Source of the DNA: Prostheceraeus crozeri
Lineage: Eukaryota > Platyhelminthes > Polycladida > Euryleptidae
DNA: 64,000 bases
Direction: 5' to 3'
Assembly: GCA_907163375.1 (NCBI GenBank)
Contig: CAJQUW010000879.1
Span: forward strand, 62,001-126,000
In this document: positions 48,480 through 59,381 of the stretch, piece after piece
Layout of the letters: every line of letters starts with the position of its first letter
Numbering within the stretch: the first letter of the stretch is position 1
The notes under the pieces: generated by a model
Seen by the model: the letters and a program-made list of their open reading frames with translations, nothing else
Told to the model about the DNA's origin: nothing
Database searches by the model: none
Translations under genes and position numbers: made by a program

Positions 48480-49968
48480 ACTTATTTTTACAAATAGAGA
48501 GAATTTTCAGTCGAAGACAATTATCTTGCATTTTCTTAAAGATCAATTGATCTTAATTTCATTGTTGCCAGCTGTAGGAGCAGGAGCATGAAAAGTTAAC
48601 TGCACTCAGTGGCTGTTCTCCCGTCAATATCAAAAGTACAGTCTAATTAATTATGAAATTAATGGGTATTTTGCTTTAATTTGGATATCTGCTAATTACA
48701 TGAATTTTTTGACATAATTGATGCTCTGATATCCATCCACGTTATGTTATCTTCGATCAATCTAGTTGATAATATTGCTGTTTTTGATAAAATGTTGAAT
48801 TATTGCAGCATGAATAGAGTCATAAGCCACATAACAACAGCAAGTTGATGTCAGTCAATCAAAAAGAATTCATTATGCTCAATTTTCTCACAACTCAGCC
48901 GTCTCCTCACTTTTGCTCTTTATGTTTGCTGTATGGACTCATCGAGGAGGTTACAACCGGAGTCGTAATGAGCTGGTGGACCATAGCTTCCGTTCATAGA
49001 ATTCCAGGGAATGGGATTCAACTGCATTTATTATTCCTTGCAGATAAACACTTGAAAGAAGAATGATTCCGTGGGAGTCTGATTGTTAACCTGAGAGAGT
49101 TTGTTGTAAGCGTTCTCGTGGGGTAAATATTGTCGACACAAGAGCAGCTGACGTAATTTTGCGTCTTGAAAGAATGGCAGCTGCTATATTTGGTTATTCC
49201 ACAAATTACTTCTGTCCTGAGAGGTTTACAAACATGATAGTTGGTTTTCTTCTCTTAAACGGATGCTCAATTGATTACCTTGATCTGCAACGGCACCTAC
49301 AAACAAAAGAAGAAAGCGAAGATCAGAATTGATTTTTTCAATCTTCAATTTACAACTGTTTTTATAAATTGCTTTTACATAAGTTATTACAGCTGCACTT
49401 CATGATTGTGCTGATTATATTTCACAAAAAAAGGAAATGGAGCCAATAAAGTATTCGACTTTTTTAGATGTAGGATTGCACATGGCATACATCATTTTCG
49501 ATTAATTCTGCTGATATTGACATTGAACTGATATTTACATGTATGTCTAGACGTCTTTATTGATATTAGACCTTTTGCGTGAAAGAAAATGTTTCGAATG
49601 GTTGACGAATTGAACTTTTTATTTTGGGCGCTACAATTTCAGAGCAGCTCTCTACTGTACATTTAGGACAACATTGAATTTGGGACAGTCACCTGTGTTC
49701 ACATTTCATAATTAAATTTCATTTTCATCCGGAGAATCCTAATGGCATCAGTTCAGACACATTCACATTTCAGACAGCTGAAGACAACAACATCTTATTA
49801 ATCAAACGCATGAATCGTGCATGTACACCGCATGTATAATTATGAAGGAGCAATGTAGGCTACATTGCATTGCATGAGGCCTACTAGAGTGCATGACGCA
49901 TTTATATGCATGAATTAGAAAATGCTAGTGTAGGATACATGTGCCCCTTCTAGAATGCAAATGCATTC
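48480..49968. other. No recognisable gene
   Basis: Short frames only (for example 48845-49066), no family recognised. Confidence 0.5.
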
Positions 49969-50313
49969 TAAAGCTACGTTCACACATGAGAGAAGAACTT
50001 GAGAGTTGACCTCAAATCAAACCTGAGACTAAGACCAACCCGTTCACATTTGAGAGAGAGATTTCAGGAAAAGAGCTGCCTTTCATTTTCATGAACCACT
50101 CTTTCACTTGACTATCTAAGCTGAGACTCGCTGAGACATGACCTGAGATCTGCTGAGACCTAGGTCTCAGACCTGTTCACACTACCGACATCAGGTCACA
50201 GACAAATTGAAAAATGTTTCTATTTATACCTTTTTGTTGCGCTAACTCTCAGGTTCCGTTCAGACTATATGAGAGCTTGCTGAGACTCATGATTCATTTT
50301 GTTATAAATCGTC

Positions 50314-50480
50314 ATGAAGAATAGACGTAAGCAAGCCGCTGCGGTTATTACCCTTCTTCGTAAAAAAAGAACGGGAACACGTAGCTGTTGGCAGTGGTGC
50401 GCTCGGGGGGAGGAAAGTGCCCGTGGGGGAGGGCTGAGCCTGCGCACTCTTTTGAGAACTTCATTCCGGGGGTGCCTAAT
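50314..50480 (+). pseudogene. Possible Harbinger transposase N-terminal remnant
   Basis: An 85-codon frame (to 50571) begins MKNRRKQAAAVITLLRKKRT, followed by GTRSCWQW and later SLRTLLR. Harbinger transposases often begin with a basic, leucine-rich stretch, then an R-S-C-W/V..W..RRE segment and a LL.EL segment. The resemblance plus the flanking TIR/TSD context suggests a remnant. It is too short and degenerate to be sure, and no catalytic DDE domain follows. Confidence 0.35.
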
Positions 50481-50687
50481 TTTGAACGGTTTATTGATGA
50501 GCAACGTCTTAAAATTTCTACTCATTCACATTTATCATCCGTTGTGTATCTGTTTGCATGATGAGTATTAGGGCATAAGTATTTAATCACGAGACCCGAT
50601 AGTGGCATGGCGTTGCCATTATTGAGAGTGCACCCGGCACATGAAATCTCATCAGTCGTCACTCTGTAAACGAGCAGAATATTCTTA

Positions 50688-50876
50688 GGCCTCAGCCACA
50701 CTGAAAGCAAGGCAAACACGAGCGTCCCGAGCAAACGTATGTGGTAAGGTATTAATCGCTTTGGTTTGCTTTGCTCGCAGTGTGGCAGTCTACAACTGCT
50801 GTAATGATGACTTTATATTTGCTGCAAAACGCTTTGCTCGGAAACGCTTGGAAAAGCTCGCAATGTGGCTGAAACC
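50688..50876. mobile_element. PIF/Harbinger-type MITE, copy 2 (nested)
   Basis: A 189-bp relative of 44313-44510. It has GGCCTCAGCCACACTG at the left and a diverged counterpart at the right, flanked by TTA on both sides (50685-50687, 50877-50879). The orientation of internal blocks is the same as in copy 1. It lies inside the larger Harbinger-like element, so it inserted later. Confidence 0.88.
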
Positions 50877-51156
50877 TTACTCACTACATTCTTGATGACT
50901 ACAAGCTGTGATTCGATTTCTATGTCAGGTTTTTAACTTTAACTAAGGACTGTTTCATACAAGCAACTTTTTGTCGCACGGTTGTCGCTGAAATTAGGAA
51001 TTGACTTTTCACATTGAACTTCGATCTCTGTGATTGTCAACCATCAGACAAACCATTTCGATCTCTCAATCTCATGAGACATAGAAAGTGGATGTGTCTT
51101 AGCCTATTGGAGAAGGGCATGAACCAAAATTACTCTAAAGACAGGTTTCAGTTGTA

Positions 51157-52283
51157 CAGTAGAATTCGCATATATCGGCGCCTCAAGGGACAGACGAAAA
51201 CCGCCGATATACGCGAACCGCCGATATATGCGAACTCCCTGAATTTTGAAGTTCTGTGAAATCTACACGAGCTCTGAGATCATGCCATGCATCATACAAT
51301 GTATATACGTGTATTGACTCATGAATTATTGCGTTGCTATACTTAAATACATGTACATATTGACTTATTGTCCAACATGTACAGTGCATGCACATGTAAT
51401 TGTGTCTATGTATTCAATAGATATCTAAAAATTGTGCCTTTCTGAACTGATGCTTGCAACGTAAGTATCGCAAGCCGGATATCACTATGTTTGTCAAAAA
51501 CTGAGTATGCTTTTTGAATCAAGAAGATTGAAGCTTCTTCATGCCTACATGCTTACCTGCTATATGAAGCACAAAACAAAGAAGAGTATGCATAAATAAA
51601 GACGCCGCTAAGAGTCAGGTGCAGGCGAAGCCAGCCAATCTAAGTCAATCAAGACGCTGCTAAGAGTCACGTGCAGGCGAAACCATAGAGATGGATGGGG
51701 TGGCGAGCCGCTTTCTGTCTAGAGAGAGGACATACATCGAACTCAACAATGTTTTCGACGGTAGCTTGTGCTCCTTTGATGACGCAACAGTCACTAAGTC
51801 AGGTCTGACAATAGCATCGTAAGTGAAGGCGTTAACAATGCAATCATCACGTCGAATGAAAGACTAATTATGTGAGAATTATCAGTGAGATACAGTGGCA
51901 AGCCTACTTATCTTTCCTCGGCTGCTAGATTCTACAATTTTGATCAAACCCCAAACATGATCGAGATGAATTGTAGAAGATCTAAATTTTCACATGCCAC
52001 TAGAATAGTGAGAATCGGAGAGTCCTAACAGAATCTACAGCCATCCGCGTCCACATATACTGTCATTCTAATGACTCTTCTAGGCAAAACACATCGCTTG
52101 AGGATTTCCAGGAAATCCGCCGTTATAAACGAACTTTTTTCTGTCAGGGACAGTGAAAATGCGCCGATATAGGCGAATCGCCGATATAAGCGAACTCGAT
52201 TATATGGAAAAGATAGGAAATTTTGCCGGGACAAAAAGAAACCGCCGATATAGACGAACCGCCGATATATGCGAATTCTACTG
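51157..52283. mobile_element. Non-autonomous pogo-like / Tc1-mariner superfamily element (nested)
   Basis: Perfect inverted ends CAGTAGAATTCGCATATATC (26 bp in all), flanked by TA (51155-51156, 52284-52285). CGCCGATATA-type direct and inverted repeats cluster at both ends, several on the left and about six on the right. A CAGT start with TA targets is usual for pogo/Tigger-like elements. The interior contains no transposase frame, so it is a 1.1-kb non-autonomous copy. Confidence 0.88.
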
Positions 52284-54439
52284 TATTTGGTCTTGTTTTC
52301 ATCGAAATCAGTTGGAACTGTGCTATCAGAATATCTAAAATTTATAACATATTTCGCTTTAATGTTCAAATTCAGCATAAACATTCCCATTTCCTATTTT
52401 TGTCTCGCCGTCTGCTCTTTGTAAAAGACATGTAAGCTCATTTGATAGACATAGAAATCTCAGCATCCAATAAATCAGCTCATCGATAAAAGTGGTCGAT
52501 TGCGTCATCTATTCATAGCACAAGTCAACAAATTTTCACTAAGCGACCACTATCGGAATTGAAAATTCGACTGAATAATATCTCAATTTACAATTTTAGG
52601 TGCGGGTTATACACATGAAATCTATAGTTAGGATTTCTCGTAACTTCATCCATGTGTAAAATATTCGGCAGGTCTTCCTTTTTGACTAATTTTAAGACCT
52701 AATAAATGCTAATTGACCTCCTAAATAGACATTTTATCTATAAGCCTATAGGTACTCGTGAAATATTCCACGTAAGCAGGTCATCAACTTGTTTACGTAG
52801 GTTGTTTAATGCCTTGTTATTTTTACATAATGAATAATTTTGAAAATTTTTAATTAATTAATTTCCTTTGAACTTAAATCTCAGGCTTATTAATTTATAT
52901 TGGTCCCTTTCGTCAACTTATTTCAGCACAGGCATGAAATGCTCAATAAGCCTGCTGGGCATATGGGCCTGTTTTCAAGCACTGAAAATAAAATCAAACA
53001 AACGAAGACTTCTGAAATGCTTGCCAGTCTAGAAACTATAGAACAAGTGCAAAACCATCGAGGTGGTCTATGATAAGAAGTACTAGTATTTCCTTTCCCT
53101 AGGCTCTATGCCTCCTTCAAAATATTCACCAATAGTTGATAGCCTACCACGAAAATAGCCTTAAATTTTACATAGTCTAGAAGTTTTTCTAGCTTCCCTC
53201 TCTTGCGCAAATTCAGATAATCTCAGTCATGTTACTTTTTAACAACCTCGTTCAATTTCTCTATGTTGAACTTAATCAATCCTATGTTCTTAATTTTCTA
53301 CTACGGGGCACGTACCTAGATGGTGAAATGACTCATCCTCTTTCATCAAATTGAAGAAAAAGCTCCCGATTGAAGTACTTATAAAATATACCTTAATAAT
53401 ATTAATCAGTTTCTGATGGTTTAGGCCTATTGATGCATTTTTCTTTTGTACTCGAGTTAACCAATTTTTTGGAGTATTTTAATGAGTTATGACTGAGTTT
53501 CTGGAAAAACTCAATTGACAACACATGGTCTCATTCGGCATGCACCGTCGGAATATGTACTAACCGACAAAATCCCAATGAAAATATTCCTGCTTATTAC
53601 CATAGTAATTTTATGCGCGTCGTGATTCAACAACGCATTGACATTAAGTTGACTATTGCGCATCTTTTGAGACATGTAAATGCAAGTCCGCTGTTTTTCA
53701 TGTTTTCTCTACTGCTGACTATTTAGTGTCCCGCCTTTGGTAGTAAAAAAACATGGCCACCATTCTATAACTCCAAACTAATTTCATAAGTTAAAGTAGT
53801 CTGTACATGCCTCATTATGCTTCTGTCTGATTCATGGTAAATTCAGATTTCTGAAAGAAGTAGAACGTGAGCATTTTTATAAGTATCATAAATATCGTAA
53901 ATATCATCAAATGAATCACTAGCTCAGACTGAACTAAATTGACTTGTGCAATCAACACAATTCCGCGTGCATACGTATGAAATGAATGAGCGCCGAATGC
54001 ACAATCCAGTTGGATATTGATAACAAGGAAGTCTCAGAAAAGTTGAAACGTGTACAACTTTTGCTGAGACATGGTCGTTGTCTCAGTTGAAGGTCTCAGG
54101 GTTGTTCACACTTGAGATAAGGATCATGGAGTTTGTCTCACAGGCTTCTCTCAGACACTTGAGAGAAGCTTGTCTCAGGACCGTTCACACTATCTCTCAG
54201 CAAACGTGGTGAGCCTCCCTCTGGTCGCCCCGCACAAACGTTGGTGGGTCTCAGGCATGTCTCAGGACTGTTCAGACTACGTGGAGTTAGTCGCAGCATA
54301 ATCTTGATTGACGTTTGAAATATATCTTATATAATCTTTCTATTATATTTTATATATCTTTATATAATCTTGCCGTTTGATTGGATGACTGCCTGAGTCT
54401 CAGGTCTCAGCTCTCATGTCAGAACGTAGCTTAAGACGG

Positions 54440-55175
54440 CTAGATATAGTATCGTATATCATAAATAGAATTTCAATACATAATTGTGGGATAATTAGAT
54501 TTATTCCAAGAAAACAATAAAGTTTTTAAAGTAGAAAATGCACCACCATTTGATACTATCGATTTTGGATTGATCGATGTGGCTGGATTAGGTGTGTATG
54601 TCTTGCATGTGGTAAATAAATCTATTCACAATCGATAATGTTAAATAAAGTAGACCTACCCGCAATATCTTAATAAAATTAAGCATCAATCATCAAGATT
54701 TAAATTGTCTAATAATAAATTCAGTCTAATTAATCTGCATAAAATATTACATGCCGATATTTTATCATTAAATTCACTGTGCAACCCTACCTACTTGGGT
54801 TTTCCGCAAATTGATGTTATGAAAATCAAAAGCTTGCTTCCGGTAATTTATCCTGGAGTAAACCTTTGGGACTTTAATCATCACAGCGCACTCGATCAAC
54901 CTCTTACCGCATTGAATGCCACTCGCTCCACACCAGGACACTTCACGTTTCCTGTCGGTGCATTTCCGTCAAACCCTTGTCACAATGGACACCTTCAGAT
55001 ATATTCTGTTTATGATTTTTTGATGCTTATGCTTGCCAGTCTTTATTCAGTTCAGTTGATAGAAAGCTTTATCTTCACACTTAATTATTTTCATGGCATA
55101 TTTGCTTTATAGTTAAATGATAAGTCAAAATTTCTTGGGATGATTGATAGCTATAAAACATTGAACCCCATATAT
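54440..55175. other. No recognisable gene
   Basis: A 135-codon open stretch (54705-55112) starts at TTG, has no recognisable domain and is not supported. Confidence 0.45.
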
Positions 55176-55180
55176 ATACA

Positions 55181-55181
<1 letters not shown>

Positions 55182-55258
<77 letters not shown>
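55182..55258. repeat. TA dinucleotide microsatellite
   Basis: About 38 uninterrupted TA units. Confidence 0.97.
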
Positions 55259-55261
<3 letters not shown>

Positions 55262-55742
55262 CAGGTCTATCTTTTGCTATGAGACCGAGGTCAAATGAAT
55301 TTCTTCAGATATAGCACAATAGCCAAAAGAAATATCGCCGGAATTCTGGGACACCATGTACATAAAATCGGCTTGGTGTTTGCATTGAAGGAAAATATTG
55401 TTGAATGCCATTTGGTAAAATATAAATAATCCACTTTTACGCTCTGATCTTCAAATTTGAATAACATTATTTTGTGTTAATTGTCATATCAACAAACATA
55501 TCACCAGCATTTGCGTTGAGATTGAAATAACAATCTGAAAAACCAACAGGTAATTGACAGTCTCCTTATGTTTTTCAATGATCAAATACATGTTTTTCTA
55601 ATCAAACGAATGTTTTTAAAAGTCCAAATTTTTCTTAACATCTTCTTAATAATCCAATACAATTGGTAGTCTGCTATGACCACCCAACATCAGTCATTCT
55701 TATAGCACAGTCTGGCATTCACGTCAGTTGAATAAACATATA

Positions 55743-56684
55743 CCGGGTGTCCACAAAGTCGGGAACCATAGGGAATGAAGGAACATCGCGGTCTAACTTG
55801 CACTTTTTTAATCTCATCTCGGTTTGAATAGTTTGGACTAAGCTTAGAAGCTGACTTAATCAGTCACTCACACACTGGAACGCTAAAATGCAGACAATAG
55901 GACTGAAAACAATTGCCTCCACTGCAGGTCTTCGCTTAGGCGAAGTTTTCTCTAATTTGTCAACGCAGTCGTCACGTTGTTTTCAATCACTCGCTTTAGA
56001 GCAGTAGCTCGATTGTTCATTATTACGATGTCGTTAACAAAGGATGTGCGAGTGGAAATTGTTTTGATGGCAGGTCACATGAGAGCTTCACATCGTGAAG
56101 TTGCAGCCAAGATGAATACTAAGTACCCTCACTTAAACATAGCACACTCAACCGTTGGAAAGATAGTCCGAAAATTCAAGGAGACGGGAAGCGTGCTGGA
56201 CAGAGAGCGGCCTGGAAGACCCCGTATTGGCTCGATGAGACATTTGATAGCTGGATCGGTCGGCGAGGAACAGTCGAATGGGCTCCGAGGAGTCCTGACC
56301 TCACTCCTCTCGATTTCTTTCTTTGGGGTCATATTAAGAACAGGGTATATCAAGACCGAATCATAGATTTATCTCACTTGCAAGAGAGAATCCTGGAGGA
56401 ATGCTACGAGATTCGACAAAATGAGGTGATGCTGCGAAATGTGCAACATGAAATTTCAGTCCGATTTCAGAAGTGTCATGATGTTCATGGTGAGCACTTT
56501 GAACATTTACTATAAACACATACATGTACATAGGCCTACAAGTTGGCTGTGCTAAGTATAAAAGTTGTTTTCACTTCATTGTTCATTTAATATATGTCCC
56601 TTATCACGAACTATGCTGATTTTTCCATATTATACTCATATTTTCTACTAAATCCCTATGGTTCCCGACTTTGTGGACCCCCTG
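55743..56684 (+). mobile_element. Tc1/mariner-superfamily (IS630-like) element, internally deleted
   Basis: The ends are inverted repeats sharing GTCCACAAAGTCGGGAACCA and the following TAGGGA. The flanks are TA (55741-55742, 56685-56686). The 942-bp interior keeps the start and end of a transposase gene, but the middle is gone. The parent family belongs to the IS630/Tc1/mariner group that shares the WPPRSPDLTPLDFFLWG signature. Confidence 0.92.
56028..56515 (+). pseudogene. Deleted IS630/Tc1/mariner transposase
   Basis: From ATG 56028 the frame runs MSLTKDVRVEIVLMAGHMRA, then AAKMNTKYP..NIAHSTVGKIVRKFKETGS and DRERPGRPRI, an N-terminal helix-turn-helix with the GRP linker. At about 56230 the reading switches frame to ETFDSWIGRRGTVEWAPRSP, then DLTPLDFFLWGHIKNRVYQD and a tail ending GEHFEHLL and a stop (56513-56515). 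Families of this type need the region between (first two catalytic acidic residues), which is absent. The protein cannot be active, but the intact ends may still be mobilisable. Confidence 0.9.
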
Positions 56685-56689
56685 TAGAA

Positions 56690-57188
56690 TAATAAGATGA
56701 AAATGAATCGCAGTTTAACCAGATAATATAATTGTCCTTTAAATTTAATCGTATTATTGCAGTCGCACAAGTGTCTACGAATTTCGGTCAATTGTTGATT
56801 GTTTTAAAATCTTTGCTTCAAAATTTTCTTCACTTGTTAATGAAGAACGACTTGTTTTAATTACTTCTTCACCTTGTCTTGATTCAATTATTCGACTGAT
56901 GTCCATTTTACTTAATACAAAATGTTTTCCGATTCTTAGGCGATTCTCAAGAGGTTTATACAAAATAAGAAGCATGAAATTCAAAATCATTGCCGAAGCC
57001 TGAAATAAATAGCGCTTACATCAAAAAGTAGAAATTAAACTGCATTTAGTGCGTAAATTCATCATACATGCATACGTATGGTTTTCATCGAATAGTCAAT
57101 AAAAGTAGATAGGCCTATTAGTTATTTCAAATTAACTTGCTGAAATATAGATTACACGTCAGAATTTAAGCTTACTGTACGAAAATAG
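56690..57188. other. No recognisable gene
   Basis: Nothing recognised. Confidence 0.5.
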
Positions 57189-57539
57189 GTAAGGAGTCGT
57201 TCAAGAATTACGTAATCGCCTGGGTGGGAGGGAGGTATTGTCGACATGATTATGGGCGACATGATTACGAAGGGGTGTGGTTTTGAGCTGCGATTATACG
57301 AAATAGTTCGGAGTGAAATGACTATTTTTTAGTTGCTATCATATTATAGGTTCAATGGTTTGGCTATTGCGTTAGTCCATCGTTAGTTATTCCGACATGA
57401 AGCTCGACGTCATTTTATTGTTGATATTCGATGTCCACGAACGCAATTACAGAAGTGGTATTATTCGATGGCCTACATACATGTATACAGTATACAGACA
57501 AAATAATGCAAATGCGATATGGGGACGTAACTAAATATA

Positions 57540-57715
57540 TAAAAGATGTGAGATATTATGGACCAAAAATCAAGTTCCTGTTGGTAAGTCAATTCTTGCC
57601 ACGTGCATGACGTGCTATTATCGCATTTCCGATAGGCGATGTATACAAGAATGTGGTTAAATGTGGATAAAACTAATTAAATACTTGTGTTTACGGACAT
57701 TGTGAGGCTTCATTT
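57540..57715 (+). repeat. Dispersed repeat family A, copy 3
   Basis: Contains GTATACAAGAATGTGGTTAA then ATGTGGATAAAACT, and TGTGTTTACGGACATTGTGA, matching GTATGTGAGAATGTGGTTGA and TGTGTTTGCCGACATTAAGA at 42.36-42.42 kb. Confidence 0.7.
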
Positions 57716-57890
57716 AATCATTTTATGTGAGACACTTTACGTGTAGTTCATGATTTCTGCATCACCGTAGTAACGACAAAGGGGATTTTGGTTGTTTGTA
57801 AGTGGTTTGAATTTGTCAGCTGTTAAACGGAGGCAACATTCTTAAACTTTAAAACGAGGACTGGACAACTAACTTCATGAAATGCCTTCT

Positions 57891-58110
57891 GGTTATTTGA
57901 GTTGTACGTACTTATAATTGGATTTTCTTCTCATTATTTGTTTTACATAAACGACTTACTTAAACTACTAGGACTAATGACAATTCTAATATTTTATATA
58001 GCAAGTAATATATCCAATAATTTTATATATAGCAAGTAATAGTGCCTATATCTATTATAACAAGTAATGAGAATAAAATCCAATTATAAGTACGTACAAT
58101 CCGAATAACC
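57891..58110. repeat. Foldback repeat, 46-bp arms
   Basis: Arms 57891-57936 and 58065-58110 share GTACGTACTTATAATTGGAT (and its complement) within a 46-bp match with few mismatches. The AT-rich loop holds repeated AGCAAGTAAT motifs. It looks like a small foldback/MITE element. Confidence 0.85.
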
Positions 58111-58574
58111 GTTATGAAATCTTCAAAGGTTTCCAAAACATGACTGGTTCATGAATTCGTAACATAATGTACATGCACGAATGCGAATTTAACTGTGTGC
58201 AACAAATCTCCTTTTCCTATTTAATAAAGCTGCCAAAAATATGTCAAGACTGAAAAGCAACTAGGCCTACAGGCTATAGTAGCTGCAGTATGGAAAGGAT
58301 GATATAATGCGGCACCCAAGTTTCAACTACAGTGTATCCCATCTACATATAGGTCTACCGGTCATCCAAATGAATAAGAGGCATAAGTGCAAGCTTAGAG
58401 ATTGCAATCGTAACAAAAATAGCAAAAAAATCGATCCTGTCTGGAAGGTGGTTGGGCTCGGTATCGTTTGAGGGAGGTTCAACGGCGATCACGGGACCGT
58501 TTATGGGTGGGAGTAGGATAGGGGTCAAAACTCTTGGAAAAATCGATGGCGCAATTCTTGAACGACTCCTAAGA

Positions 58575-59305
58575 CGTAATTATGGTTATTTTTGAGCGAT
58601 GTGTCATCGAAATTTTCTGAGATTTGTGTGGGAAAGCGATGCTTCATGCGATTCTCAGTACGGTTACTTAGTTGCACACTCAATTATTTGTTAGAATAAA
58701 TGACTACTAATGGACAAACATTTATTTGAAGAAGTCATGAATATGATGAATAGTGGCATCATTTCTGATATGATATTTGCATTACGGTAAAAGTATGCTT
58801 CTCAAGTATATTTCAGCATTCATGTACTGGCACATTTAAGAATACTTCTTACTTAATACTCACCCAAGACTGACTTATGAAAGTACAATCGTTAAGTCAC
58901 TTTTCATGTCACTCAACTGATTTGCAATGACTGAACTTTCATATTCTGATTTCTTACACAGTACATTGTGTCGTCCTGTTTCTCATACCCGCTCCTGGAT
59001 TGTCTGTTTTCGCATGCAGGTCAGTTCTTCAAGTATTGAACGATAAGAAGGATAATTTACTTTGCATATATTGACAAGAATTTCTATTTGCATCCCACAT
59101 TTTTAGAAAGTAGGCAGGTCATTGGCAGGAGTCCAGAATGATACCGGAAAAGGTAGGCGCTTGATTAGGATCAAAGCGTTTAGGGATTTGTAATGACTGT
59201 ATGGAAGTGATGTGAAAATTGATCGTGTGTGTATGATGTTATAGAGCCAGAACAGCAAAAATTGAACACTTGCATAAGCAGAATGAAGACTGGTATAACC
59301 AGGTT
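58575..59305. other. No recognisable gene
   Basis: Nothing recognised. Confidence 0.5.
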
Positions 59306-59309
59306 ACAA

Positions 59310-59350
59310 CTACACCTTTTTAACTTCTATTCAAAATAAGTCAAGTTCTA
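59310..59350. repeat. 41-bp inverted repeat, left copy (outside mariner)
   Basis: CTACACCTTTTTAACTTCTA and following bases are the reverse complement of 61993-62033 with one mismatch. The pair encloses the mariner element, so mariner probably inserted into an older hairpin or TIR element. Confidence 0.88.
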
Positions 59351-59381
59351 CAGTATTTAAAAAAAATTATTACATATTATA

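Larger units (their letters stand above)
49972..54431. mobile_element. Harbinger-like DNA element with nested insertions
   Basis: The left end begins AGCTACGTTCACACATGAGAG-like sequence and the right end, read inwards, AGCTACGTTCTGACATGAGAG-like. Both ends are flanked by TAA (49969-49971, 54432-54434). Near both ends, GTTCACAC and CTGAGAC/GTCTCAG motifs recur many times, a subterminal repeat pattern. The 3-bp TAA duplication fits PIF/Harbinger. Of its 4,460 bp, 189 and 1,127 bp are later insertions (50688-50876, 51157-52283). No complete transposase was found; a possible N-terminal remnant is at 50314-50480. An alternative is two separate short elements ending at these points by chance. Confidence 0.7.
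57193..58569. mobile_element. 1.4-kb TIR element with TAA target duplication
   Basis: The left end GGAGTCGTTCAAGAATTACG and the right end, read inwards, GGAGTCGTTCAAGAATTGCG are inverted repeats. They are flanked by TAA (57190-57192, 58570-58572). A G-rich subterminal segment follows the left end and appears near the right end. Target site and length suggest a non-autonomous PIF/Harbinger-like element, though the family is uncertain. It encloses a family A repeat copy and a smaller hairpin, either as its own parts or as nested insertions. Confidence 0.8.

Noticed and set aside
54705-55112. 135-codon open stretch, one of the longest not tied to an element
   Set aside because: It starts at TTG, has no recognisable domain, and stretches this long occur by chance in 64 kb.
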